Shown one piece after another: positions 36,680-47,938 of a stretch of 64,000 nucleotides of DNA (positions are counted from its first letter, which is position 1; each line of letters opens with the position of its first letter). The position numbers and the translations under genes are program-made. The notes beneath the pieces are model-generated. The model was not told where the DNA came from. It did not search any database and saw nothing but the letters and a program-made list of their open reading frames with translations. Source of the stretch: Terana coerulea (taxonomy: Eukaryota; Basidiomycota; Agaricomycetes; Polyporales; Phanerochaetaceae); the NCBI GenBank assembly GCA_024811115.1, contig JAKOGH010000864.1:62001-126000 (forward strand), read 5' to 3'.

Positions 36680-39073
36680 GGTGACCTCAGTTCATGCAGT
36701 TTCTGTAGGAGATTTGGTCAAAAACAAAGAGTTATATCAGCAGAAAAAGCTACGACGCACTCGGGAAGAGAGTATATGGTCGTTGACCATGAGAAAGAGA
36801 GGGGGAATGGTGGTATTTCTACTCGAGATGAGTGTTTTGAAGCGGTCAATGACGTCTTGGCAGTAGCTATTTTGAGCGTAGGCACGTGATCCTAGACGCG
36901 CGATAGCCACGAGGTGGGTACGAGGTGGGTAGTAAGTACTGTATGATGAGGTGGAGTACTCACAGCTCGGAACTCTCCGTAACATGTACATCCTCTTCAG
37001 ACTTGAGTCACAAGTGACTTGTCTACGAATATTCACAGTGGCCACTGCCAGTAAGTAACAGGTTTTAGCCTTGCCAACAGCGGCTTATATTACACTGTGC
37101 CAATATCACATAACTCGAAGGAGTCAGCCCGTGACACCGGCCACGTCAGTCCAGACACCAGAAACAGTTACATAAATGTTAGCACAAGGATCTACATATA
37201 GACGAAGTAGGACAAGCCGCGCGCCGGCAGGGGTGTGTGCTAGCTTGCACAAAGGAATGTGCGTTTTTTCCCTTTCATCAGTGTCTACCATACTGACGGC
37301 TTCGTCAGCTTGTCGTTAGCCGTCCAGTGAGAATGCCTTCGTTGGACAAGCCAGTGTTGGAGCTTGCCTCGTTCCCTCATAGGATTATCCTCTATCGCTT
37401 CATTCAATGACAATAAACGGTGCCATGGGTAATCCACAGCTCTATCTAATCGTCGTTGCTTCTGGATTCCGCTTGGAACCACCAACAAGACACGTCCCTT
37501 CGGGCGGAGAATTTTTAGAGACGACTCGCAGATGGCCGGCCATTGGCAAGCTGATATTTGCAGTATATCTGTTGCACTCTTACAAATATTCTTCTCTTAG
37601 CTGTCTGTTTTCACCAATGGTGCGATAGCCAGCTTGTACTTGCTCATTGAACCTTCTGACCTGACGTACAGCTGGAACTCACAACACACATCCCGGATAA
37701 AGAACTTGAGGCTCAAGAGTTGCGGGCATGACCGTTGCAGCGGGCTGAACTGCCGGGTATGGCTTAGTCGGACAACTCGTGCCACGGCCGGACGCGAACC
37801 CGTATTTCTCCTTCGCCAGCGGTGTGAACGGTCGGCATGGCCTAGACTTACTCGTGGAATGGAGCTGCCTAAGCGCCGCATGAACAGAGGCTCTACAAGC
37901 GCTTCCTTAGTATGAAGACATGCCCTGGACCATGTGCGCTACTCGTGCTTCTAGTCAAATGGGCGGGACTGACCAAATATCAATCAGGCCCTGTACAGCA
38001 ACTTAATAGAGATGGAACGGGATTGTCGGGCAGCCCATATGATTCTCGTCCTGTGCACTTGCTTCACCGCGCCCTCCTACCGCATCGTGAAGAATACGAA
38101 GGTTTTGACTCCGAGGTACTTGGATATCTCTGACATAACCTAATACACCCCGGAAGATGCACAGATACTTGCTCGAGTCTGTTGCCGCTGAAATTCTGAA
38201 GATGAGCGTGGAAGTCACTATCGCCGTCAGATAGATGATTCCGTTGTTGGCAAGGTTGTTGCTGGCTGTGGTCAGATGATGAGCACCTCGAGAGGGCGCC
38301 TGGAGAGTAAGTGAGCCGACGTCGAGAAGATCGGGTATCCTTCTGACAAGACTTATCATCTCCAGGGTCTCGCTCAAATCGCTTCTGGACGTCTATGATA
38401 CCTGCCATCGGATCACACGAATTTAGAGGCGTTGGTGAAGAACATCGGCAGCCAAGCTGCGGAAGTCATGGCGCTTTGTTAACATGTTGGAGCCTCGGGC
38501 CTCAGCATCTGCGCTGTGTTATACGGCACCTTCTATCAGCCGCCGTCTTCGGAGATTGTGGGGAGTGTTGCAATGCAGAATTTGCAGATGTGAGTTTTGT
38601 ATGATGATCAGTGGCACAACCTGATTGCACATGTGAGTATTTAGCTTTGTCTGACCATCGTGAACCCAACAATTACGCCCCCAGAATGTCAACTGAGCTG
38701 AACGTGCTCGGGTATAACAGGAAGGGTCCTGCGCTAGGCATTGTGTTGCCTATATATGACCATTGTATGGACAAGGGCACCGACGGCTTCAACGCAGTCT
38801 CTCGATATGGCCACCAAATCCTGCAATAGGCACGCAGTATCACGCTCTCTGCACCCCCAACTCCCGATCATTGCCTCGAAGCGTGTATGTTAAGACGGAA
38901 GCTTCTGCTTACCCAAACCATGCTGGAAGCAAGTGAGTGAGGTGAGATCTCTCACAGCAGGATGATTGGAATGAACATCCTGAGCATATATAGGCCAGTA
39001 ATTTTCAAGATAAATATTCAGACTCCTGTGCACACCACACTTCTGACTTCAAACACGCAGTGAAGGCACAACG
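36680..39073. other. Intergenic with one possible receptor fragment
   Basis: About 2.4 kb. The minus frame at 38377-38150 encodes NLANNGIIYLTAIVTSTLIF, which looks like a late helix of a seven-helix protein, but the rest of the gene is absent. Elsewhere nothing was recognised. Confidence 0.4.
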
Positions 39074-41147
39074 ATGTCGCAGTCGGACACCCTATACGCA
39101 AGAAATCTATCAGGAGTACAGTTCCATTGTGTATTGTTGGTGGCTCTGTGCTAATAATGGATTTTCGTCAGTTTGTTGAGCAACTATGTTGCATCAGCAA
39201 GCATCAGTGCGTGCTTTCAAGCTACGTTTACTGAGAGAATTATAACCTCAACAACTCATGTTCCACTTTCTAGCGCTTACCGCCTACGAGTATGTCATTA
39301 CAATGGGGCAAGAGGTTACCGCCATATGGCAAAGGCCGTTTACCGCCACATCTGTTCTCTGGCTCACTACGCGCTGGGCAATGGTCTTGAACCAAATTGT
39401 TACGTCGTTACCGTCTTCGCCTCAGGTACATATCCCAATGTGTACAGTGTCAATGTGATCTTACACTAACCAGTCTATCATGCAGAGGTGAGATGTACAG
39501 TACTCCCTTGATTTGAATGCTTACTGAAGTCTTGCATATAGCTGCAAGTCTTTGGAGGTTGTCCAAGAGGTACTTTATTGCGTTGGTTTTATCCAAGTGG
39601 CTCGTGAGTCAATCCTGCAACTATCAGGGGCAAAATGGGCTTACCACATCAGTCTTCTCCGCCCTACGAGTGTATGCTCTATGGACTGGTTGGAAACATC
39701 GCAGGCTTGTATTTATGGTAATTTGCGCACTTGGCATGGTTCCTGTTTGCACAAACTTGGTGAGTACAGTGTCTCCCCGGGTTTAATTCATTTCTGACTC
39801 ATTGCCTCTGTAGTTCACCTTGTTGAAGTCTCGCTTTGTGTATATCGGCCCACCACTCCAGCTTTGCACCTAAACAACCCCAATATCCGATCAGCTGTTT
39901 GGCTCGTGAGTATTGCATCGCTCCACCTTCAGTATTTTGGACACTCACTTGTGCTGTTAGTCGTACGTATCAACCTTCAAGTGCGAGCTTCATTGCCTCA
40001 CGCGCTCGACCGCCTACTACAGTCGTCTTCTTCACACGAGCGCGCTTGTCCTGTCCGATATCCTGGTACTGCTCTTGACATGGGCGAAGACATTTCGGCA
40101 TTGGCAAGAAGCCAGGCAGCTGAAGCTTCCCACATCAGTTTAGTGATTAGCAAGGGTAAACCCTCCATGCTCAGAGGGCAACCCTACCCTTACCCTCCAA
40201 TACCCTTACCCTTATGAAGGGTAAGGGTTAAGGGTTACCCTTTAAACCCTTGGCAAAATAGGCTGAAAATGGTGCTTTAAGTGCCTTTCCCCACTTACTT
40301 ATAATGTCAGTCTTCTATTTGAGTGGCTTGCATTGGTATAGAAAGCACTTACAATACTTGCAGCCCTCTCTAGCAATATGCCTAGCGCTTGAATACAGAC
40401 CCCTGCCAGACAAGGGTTAACTTTCCTCAACCCTTACCCTTACCCTCCATACCCTTACCCTTAACCCTTGGAGGGTTTGCAAACCCCTGCCTATTACTAC
40501 ATCAGTTGCCACATATCTTATACGAGACGGTAATGCTTAGCTACTTTGAGTGTAAGCCCCGCTGACAGCCTTTGTCAGGTACTTGGTACTTCATGTGCGT
40601 GTTGTGATATTTAAACATCTTGAACCAGCCTCTCTGAGCTGTCCACTACTATACAGTGCTCTTCTCTCGGTAAATGTGGCTCAGATGGCGACATTTCCCT
40701 CAGCTACGACCCCAGTAATGGTGGCTTCTTCATGTGATAAGATGGTCTTGCTCACTGTTTTGGACACTAGAGAGGTGATTTACTCAGTCAAATAATTGTA
40801 TCTCTCACGAACACTCTTTATTCACTGCAAGATATTATCTCATCTCCTCCGAGCCCCTATCTTGATGAACAGGTTCATGCTCAACCTGCGCCGGCTCAAC
40901 AACAATGCCTCTCCACTAAATTCGGATGCCCAGCATTTCTCTCGATTTTCGGTACTCAACTTCAGAATGCCCTCAGACATGGTCAGGAAATATTGGCGAG
41001 CCTCTCCACGATGAACAAGGTCATAAGATAGGACAAGAAACTGACGAGCCTGAGAGTAACCCCGTGCCCGACTCGGAGTCTCTGTCAGGGAGACCGGAAG
41101 GTGGCAGTGAAAGGATCATTAGAGCAGAAGGTGTTGACATGGCATGA
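39074..41147 (+). pseudogene. DUF6533 seven-helix gene, copy D, inactivated
   Basis: Recognisable exons: about 39074-39115, 39172-39206, 39274-39425, 39486-39487, 39542-39603, 39653-39759, 39814-39905, 39961-39962, 40023-40529 (interrupted), 40579-40594, 40657 on, and 40854-41147. The hallmark is AYEYVITMGQEVTAIWQRPF; TM4 begins FSALRVYALWTGWKHRR. Lesions: exon 1 is out of phase by two bases; a TAA stop lies in frame in exon 7 (39871-39873); exon 9 has lost one base near 40038-40045, giving 140 instead of 141 nt once the insertion is removed; a MITE sits in exon 9; the donor after exon 12 (AGA...CTC, about 40808) reads AC instead of GT; the tail slips at the GTCAGG near 40982. Both 2-nt microexons and the 16-nt microexon keep their flanking splice bases. 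It is adjacent to intact paralog E. Confidence 0.85.
40141..40499. mobile_element. hAT-like MITE inserted in DUF6533 copy D
   Basis: A 359-bp insertion flanked by the direct repeat CATCAGTT (40133-40140 and 40500-40507), an 8-bp target-site duplication typical of hAT transposons; an adjacent A extends the match to nine. The ends are imperfect inverted repeats: TAGTGATTAGCAAGGGT on the left, and TAGTAATAGGCAGGGGT as the reverse complement of the right. There is no coding capacity, so it must be moved in trans. Inner ends are full of telomere-like CCCTTACCC and GGGTAAGGGTTA units in both orientations. Taking it out with one repeat rejoins KLPTSVATYLIRDG exactly as in the paralogs. Confidence 0.92.
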
Positions 41148-42516
41148 TAACTGGCGAGTACAAGACGTAAGTCCTCATTTCCACCTGCAGTAGAACTCGA
41201 ACTGAGACCAATACTTGGCAGGAGCCATCCAGCCTGCTGTAGATTGACAGCTTACTTATAAGCGACAACGGTATTCAATGCCACGCGTAGATCAGAAGTA
41301 TCCCGGAACGATAACTCTTCTTCAACGCTAACATGGACTGCGCGTGGTCCAGCTTGCTCGACAGTCTGGGATTGACGAAGGAGGTCAAATTTAAAGTCTC
41401 TGCGGCGTTCGGTTGTCAGTCAATCGCGCTTATTCTGGAAATTGCCGATATCCACGTGGCGCGGTCGCGGTCGGCCGCAGTGTTCGTTGCAGTGGTTGTT
41501 TGCAAGCACAGTCTACTTGCTACCCTCACAATCAGCTCTTATTGGACCCATTCAGAATGTGCGTACAGCTCGCGGTATTAGGAAACGCTGAATGTGTATT
41601 GCCCCGCTCCACAACGGCGGATTAAAACCGTTCATTTCCGTTAATTCCACCAACTCAGTTTCCATCATGGTAAACGTTCTTGCTTCTATGCCTTTGTCCT
41701 ATTCATGTCTCCGACCTCTATTAACTGTTCCATTCCAGTGGCAGCTCACTATCGCTGATAGAGATGAGAATTACGGGCACCCCTGGCCCTGTCGTCTTTC
41801 AACCCTCTGGACCGCAGCGTTCCAACTTGAAGCGCCGAAAATCCCACCCCTGAGGTCTCCCGGCTATGCGTACAAATAATTGTACCCCCTGGGATTAGCA
41901 CTTCCTTGCAAGGTGATTCTTGTCTTCTGGATCTCTGCTGGCTTTTGATAATAGCTCCGACAGACTCCAGCTGTCGCCCGAGAGCGCCATATTGGGCTGT
42001 GTTCATGAGCCCTCTCCGCCGCAGCTTTGTATTTGGTATACTCAATATCCCGAATTTCATACTTCGTGTAAGTCTAAACGTCATATCTTGCACGATATAA
42101 CTGATTTTGTGAAACCTATGCAGGTATCGGCACGTTCATGCAGTTCTTTCTAGCTCATGTGAGTATTGCTTGTCACCTCATGGTACTGGAGGACTGTACA
42201 AACAAGCGGAGAGCTAGATTGGTCTTGTGTGCATAGCTCGCTCAGGCACATCGTAAAGAGAGGCAGTGAGTCAATTTCCATATGAATGTGAATTTCTACG
42301 TATGAGCTTCTAGTACTGATTGGTTCTTTGTCTTCTCCCATATCGACCAAGACATACTGAGGCTGTCATCAAGAAAAAACGGGACAGAACGTCCCATGAC
42401 TGCGGTGAGAAGAATATGGCGGCCATGCAAGGTGAGTTATAAAAGTCTCGACAGGACTCCCTCTGTAGAACTGCCAGCACACCCATTTGCCTTCAAAGCG
42501 ATATTCACTCGGAACA
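41148..42516. other. Intergenic, nothing recognised
   Basis: Between copies D and E. The plus frame at 41333-41581 begins MDCAWSSLLDSLGLTKEV and is moderately hydrophobic, but shows no known motif. No feature supported. Confidence 0.45.
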
Positions 42517-44224
42517 ATGTCATCCGCAGATTCGGCGTTTATAGAGGAACTCTCCCTCACGTACGTTTTGCTATAGCCTCGCTACCTTTCCATACGAGCT
42601 GAGTATGACTTTCAAGACTAATTAACAGTTGGGTTGCGGCTGCAATCACTGGTGTGTACTCGAGTGCAATTTCGAAGTTTCTCACTCTGGTCATCTCTCG
42701 CAGCGGTTACCGTCTACGAATACGTGATAACTATCGGGCAGGAGGTTTCCACTGTATGGACCAGAAGATTCACCGCCACATCTGCGCTTCTACTCACTAC
42801 TCGCTGGATCATGGTTCTCAGCCAAGTCATATCATGGCTGCCGCCAACACCTAAGGTACGTTAGGGCCACTTGCGAAGCAAGAATAATGGGGCTAACTAT
42901 TCCTTGAACAGAAGTCAAGCCTTCTCTATACCCTCGCGAAATACGTGCTGACGTCAGGTGTGTAGCTGCGAACCAGTCGGGATCATGCAAGTCGTACTCT
43001 TCTGCGCTAGTTATTTCCAGATAGCCGGTGAGTTATCCGACATCCCTTTTAGGCGGCCTGGAAGCGGCCTTTGACTTTTGCCTCAGTGTTCTCCGCCCTC
43101 CGCGTGGCGGCTCTCTGGAGTGACTCTCGGTACAGCCGAGTGATTTTCGTCGTTGTCGTACTTCTCGGACTTGTACCTGTTGGAACGAACTCGGTAAGCC
43201 AGCGTTGTGCGTACCGTGACCATCGTTGTTCTGACAGTAAGCGTATAGTATCTTGCCTCACGCTATAGCTATATATTCTTTGGTTCACCCTTCGTTGACT
43301 GCGAAGAAGCCGTTGACATTTCTGACGAGCTGCTCAAAATGTAAGTTGCTGCGCTGTACGTTCGTGTTCAGCATGCTCACGCCCTACGAGCTGTGCGTAT
43401 ACACCCGAAATTCCCGCTTTGGAGGCGAGGCTCACTCGATGACTGATAGTCGCTAACTGCACTCGAAGCGCACTCATATCCGCCGACGTGTTGGTGCTCA
43501 TCTTGACATGGACGAAGACATTTCGACATTGGCGAGAAGCAAGGCAGCTGAAGCTCACTGCACCAGTCACGACTTGCCTCCTCCGCGATGGTACGACCAT
43601 GCTGTATCAGTTGCGCACTCTCTGACAAACAACTCTCTCAGGTACTTGGTACTTCATGTGCGTGCGGCTCTACTTCCAATGCGAGAGCTTGAGCTAACGC
43701 GTGGTTCCTTGACCGTGTAGCGCTTTGCTGGGGCTGAACGTAGCTCAGATGATAACGTACGGTCCTTCGGGCTTGGTCAGTAGTGTGGTCATCGATTACT
43801 TGCACCATCCGCTGAATAAATCTGACCTAGGGAGGAGCTATAGTTAGCCAACTCGTTACAACGCTGGTACGCCCACGTCCCTGCGCAGCATGATACACAC
43901 CAATACATCTCAACAGCCCCCATCCTCATGAACCGCTTCATGCTCAATCTCCGCCACCTGAACAATACCGGGGGAATGGACACAGACACAGATGCCCAAC
44001 ATTTCTCTCGATTTTCCCTCCCGAATTTCAAGATCCCTTCAGTCGTCATGGGGGACATTGGACAACCACTTGACCACAGTCAGCCTGAGGTGCTCGCTCT
44101 CGGCGACGATGAAGGAATCCGTGAAGTTGAGCGGCAGTGCGACGACAGGCGGGTTGACGACGGTGCTATTAAGCTTCACTCCTGTCGCTGGACCTTCGAT
44201 TGTCGAAATGCGCGCATGAAATGA
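42517..44224 (+). CDS. DUF6533 seven-helix membrane protein, copy E
   Basis: Exons: 42517-42560, 42617-42651, 42704-42855, 42912-42913, 42966-43027, 43087-43193, 43249-43340, 43391-43392, 43450-43590, 43640-43655, 43721-43775, 43831-43866, 43917-44224. The first twelve sum to 744 nt and are open. The hallmark is VYEYVITIGQEVSTVWTRRF; TM4 begins FSALRVAALWSDSRYSR; exon 9 encodes SALISADVLVLILTWTKTFR. Both 2-nt microexons (AA, CT) and the 16-nt microexon fit. The last exon starts with five C before ATCCTCATGAACCGC where six would be needed. Read as it stands, the protein ends four residues later; with one more base it runs to 44224 with the conserved tail NRFMLNLRHLN ... FSRFSLPNFKIPS (350 residues). 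Copy D shows the same shortage. Function unknown. Confidence 0.78.
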
Positions 44225-44342
44225 GTGTTCAAAACATTGCACGAACTTGAACTATGGCGTGAAAGATTAGTGGTAGCTGGAGCATGCTAGATTCTTAGAC
44301 TCCTCATACATGGATTTTTATCAATTTGAGAAGAAAGGCTTC

Positions 44343-44768
44343 ACCCATGGGTGCACTTCGCATGCCACGGACTCGGAACACTCGAGAAAGGGCTCCCCTT
44401 CAACTCTGCGTTCGCCCTTGCACAATCACGAACGGCTCACACTTCTAGACACCATCAAATCCCATCAACTCAAAGCGGAGTTCGCCTTTCTCTCAGTCTG
44501 TCACACTGTCGAGCAGACCAAGGGCAGCGCTTCCGAGGAGGCACTGCACCTTAGTCCTTCACGCTTCAATGCTGCTGCAGTCCAATTCTCAGGCTTCCAT
44601 AGAGTCGCTGGCACCACGTGGCAGATGAGAGATGGCGATGGGCCGTATCTTAACTTTTACAAGTCCATGTTCGCCTGTAAAATGCCTTTCCGCGGTGAGG
44701 ATGTGACTGCTTGCCACTTACGCAGACAAGGTCGTCTCTTCTCAACCCCAACACAGCTTCCATGGTGA
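44343..44768 (+). pseudogene. CHAT-domain protein, C-terminal relic
   Basis: CHAT domains (PF12770) are caspase-fold proteases, and in basidiomycetes they usually follow TPR repeats. Here the catalytic His motif VHFACHG (about 44352) and the catalytic Cys motif FAFLSVCHTVEQT (about 44482) are both visible, followed by ALHLSPS, VQFSGFHRVAGTTWQM and KMPFRGEDV. One frame change is needed between the His motif and LTLLDTIKSHQLKAEFAFLS, another near the end, and no TPR part is found upstream. It is a truncated relic inserted just downstream of copy E. Confidence 0.72.
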
Positions 44769-44897
44769 GAGTCACAATCGCTATGTTTGATTCTTAGCTA
44801 ACTTGGCGCATGTAATACACATATCGACAACGTAGGTGCCTGAGCAAATCACAACATAACATATGAATGTTTCGTACTTGGATTTGCTCGCAGAAGC

Positions 44898-46333
44898 TCA
44901 GTAAGCCGACCCATGGGAAGGTAACCCATCGGGGAAAAATTGCTTGAACAGCTCAGGGTAGTGTCGTTCGCCGACGTCCGGGTGGCTTCTGTGGAGGGTT
45001 TGCGGTTAGTATCTTCATAAGGCTTAAAGGATCAGACAGAGTACGCACTTCACTCGACCGATAAGAGCGACCTGGCCCGAAGGCAACGTGTGATACTCCG
45101 CGTAGTTTACAGCTGCAAATGCTCGGTTAAAATAGAGGTGATGATACGATAAATGTCATTCACTCACAGTCTGTCCCAACCTTACCACGATTCTCTTTGA
45201 TTTTGAGGGTCTCAGGCGGTACTGTATAAAGATCTAAGTTAAGCGGTGTGTCATGTAGTCTGATCATGACAGTACTTACGATCTAGGACTTCGTTGCCAA
45301 TCACGGTGCCCTGCGAGATCATCTGGAAGAACGGAATTGAATACCGAGGCGTCGAGCCTTTCGCCGGTGAGATAACTCGATGTGACGTTGCAACCGCGAC
45401 ACCTTGCGTCACTGTCTCTAGAGCTACACAATACGGTGTAGATTAGTGTCGATGTCAGCGTAAAACAAAGCGAGGCAACTGACCTTTCCCAATATTCACG
45501 ACGAAGGTGCCAGGTAGTGGCGGCGCATCTATCCAGTCCCCGGATAGGTTCTGGACTTGCAATCCACGATGAGGAGATGCTTGTAGGAGCTGTGCACCTT
45601 GATGTCAATAGGCGTGACAACTTGGAAGTACTCTGTGATGCTCACCAACGTCAAGAATCCGCCATCGTAGTGGGGTCCTACACCCTGATCTGATGAGTCG
45701 TCTGCTGGTACAGGGTACTTCACAATCTTCGCCCTGTCCTGGTTTCCTCCCGGTTCGGAGAACCGCAAGAACCCGTCTGGTGGCAGGCCTAGGGCTTCTG
45801 CGACGAGAGCAAGTAACTCGTGACTGAGTTCTTGTGTTCGGTCGACGTATCGGACGAACGCGTCTTTGAACCCTGGCAACAGGTCCTCTGAGGACCACTT
45901 ATCAAGACTGACGACGTCAGCATAGTGTTCATTTGAGTGAGATCATAACATACCTGAGACGGACCCCATAGCTTTAAGTATTCCGGGTCGCCCGGCTGCC
46001 ACTTCACCTTCTTGTACGTCGTCCCTACATCAAACTGCTCCCTCTGATCCACCTTCCCTTCGTCAATTCCGCTCCAAACCGCGAATATCCAAAGAAATGC
46101 GGTGAATGGACCATCCGAATGCGCTCCTTTTCCTCGTCCGGCAGGGCGAAGAACTTCGGAGCGTAGGCGATGACGCTTTCGATATCCGACTGTGGGATTG
46201 GAAGATTGGAAAGGTAGAAGAACCCGACATTCGTGAGTGCATTTCGCAGATCTGAGAGAAATCTTGAGCGAGTCGAAGGAACAGAAATGAGCGAATAGTC
46301 GAGGATGGGGATGCTAGAGAAATTCGTCGCCAT
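44898..46333 (-). CDS. 2-oxoglutarate/Fe(II) oxygenase, isopenicillin N synthase-like
   Basis: Non-heme iron oxygenase (DIOX_N plus 2OG-FeII_Oxy folds). The start at 46333 gives IPILDYSLISVPSTRS, the N-terminal domain, with GFFYLSN and FFALPDEEKERI. The iron facial triad is present: the HYD of GPHYDGGFLTL, and the His of ATSHRVISP; the Arg of RYSIPFF should bind 2-oxoglutarate. Introns are at about 45953-45907 and 45655-45600, followed by the exon LLQASPHRGLQVQNLSGDWIDAP and further short exons to SHGSAY at 44898. One base is missing near 46051-46060, between ELTKG and KVDQREQFDVG; otherwise it is well preserved. Substrate unknown; relatives act in secondary metabolism and demethylation. It does not neighbour the UstYa-like genes. 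Confidence 0.8.
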
Positions 46334-46950
46334 TTCGTGGATAGTTTCAAGGCAAAGACTGAGGGCGAAGGATGCCTGGAGGAGTCATAGCCTACTCCTG
46401 AGAGCGGGGTCGTTATAGCGGCGCTGTGGGAGGTCCCATGGCCGTAGTTGCGTGATAACACATCATGCTGGTCGAAGGCGAGACGGAACCTGCTTTTCCG
46501 CTGAAGCGCCGAGTCCTTTGACAGCATGAGCAGGCGCCGGTACAGAAACCTTTCCTGACCACCTCGTCTTGACCTCGTCGAAGGTAATCTTGTGCAAAAC
46601 AAGCCTATATGTACGCCCATTACTTCGCAGATATTAGTCGCTGACTCTGTTACATTGCTCAGGCTCTACCAGCATTATAATAGCTCGAGTGACCAGCGCT
46701 CTAGATTAATCTGTTTGGAATCTCAGGCTGCACCCCGCTAACCTCGTCATGGAAAGGATCAAGCTCAAGGGGGTGTATGCTGTCGTACTGTATAAGCGAG
46801 CTTGGGGGTCTGTTTGAGCTTCAACGGACCATTCTCGCGCATTAAACGGTACGCCTTTGTCATTATACTATTCCGTTCCACTTAAGTAGGATCTCATTGC
46901 AGGTACTGCTATCTATGTGTGCGGTACTCAAGGTCCTATCTGAGGCCCGT
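46334..46950. other. Intergenic, nothing recognised
   Basis: Upstream region of the oxygenase. No coding signal or clear promoter element recognised. Confidence 0.5.
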
Positions 46951-46954
46951 TCAG

Positions 46955-47938
46955 TACTGCAATCGCCAAAACCGACTGGGACGGATCGGTCCTCAGCGTT
47001 ATTGATACTGTCTTCAGCAACGCTCACCCCGACAGCCAAACATACAATGCGGACCTATATTCCCACACGAGCCTCGGCTCCACCTGCCAGCACAATCTAC
47101 ACGTTACTCATAGCGGGGCGGGGGAGTTTGCCTTTGACACTCTTGATGTCATTAGTAACGACGGTGCTACCGGAGCCGCGGTAGCGGAGACTATCGTGGA
47201 TGACACAGACCCGGCATTCGTGTTCACAGGTTGTCTATGGAACGAGACCTTCACTTCCAACGAGAACGCCGATGTCAGCAAGTATTGGCAGGATGGAACG
47301 CAGCGTGGTACCGTAGATGTGGGGGCGACCGTCAAATTCTCCTTCAATGGAACCGATGCTGTACGTATCCGGCTAACCTTCTTCAGTCTACTCACTGTTT
47401 GGATGAAGGAGACCCATGGCTCCTCTTACGTTGGTGGCTTCATCGTCAGCCTGGATGCCCAGCCATGAGCCATTTTTCAGAGTGCCAATGTGATTCCATG
47501 CATCTACTGCTGTCCTCGCGAACTTCTGTGGATGGTCGACGGTATTGGGAGCCGGTATCCATGTGATGGAGATGACGAACGTCGGGTATAACGGTCTCGT
47601 TCAGTCCAACATCTTCAACATTAACTATGCTATCGTCACGTGCGTTATCCCCATCGTCGTAACACTGGACAAGCTGTATTGACTGCAACATAGGACTACT
47701 ACACAAGGCAACGCAGACGGCTTGGCCATGGCTGCAACCAACTCTAGTGCGAATTTAACCAATTCGACTGCTTCTAATGCAGCTTAGACTGGTGCTGGGT
47801 ACGTCAACTCTGGCTCCCTGCGAATTTGGCTTGGGTAGCTAATAAGAAGGCAGGGCTATCGCGTCTTCTGTTACCGCCCAGTCACTTCTCTTCACGATCT
47901 TCTTGATCTGGATGTTCGCTCGCCTGCGCCTAGTGTGA
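46955..47938 (+). pseudogene. Broken cell-surface protein gene
   Basis: A coding-like run reads TAIAKTDWDGSVLSVIDTVF ... LGSTCQHNLHVTHSGAGEFAFDTLDV, then IVDDTDPAFVFTG and GTVDVGATVKFSFNGTDAV. This resembles the beta-sandwich ectodomains of basidiomycete surface proteins, with VDDTDP and FDTLxV strands. Further down comes a Ser/Thr/Asn linker (TNSSANLTNSTASNAA) ending at an in-frame TAG near 47786, then after an intron-like gap AIASSVTAQSLLFTIFLIWMF and a basic end at 47938, fitting a C-terminal anchor. No start codon or signal peptide is evident, and frames must change between the parts. I treat it as degenerate. Confidence 0.5.

Noticed and set aside
40150..40490. Possible interstitial telomere or chromosome fusion point
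   Set aside because: The telomere-like units lie strictly between transposon ends with a target duplication, so they belong to the MITE.
43450..43590. Acceptor at 43468 (TCGAAG) for exon 9 of copy E, which would avoid the second microexon
   Set aside because: It keeps phase but makes a 128-nt intron, shortens the exon to 122 nt and drops residues aligned in all paralogs.
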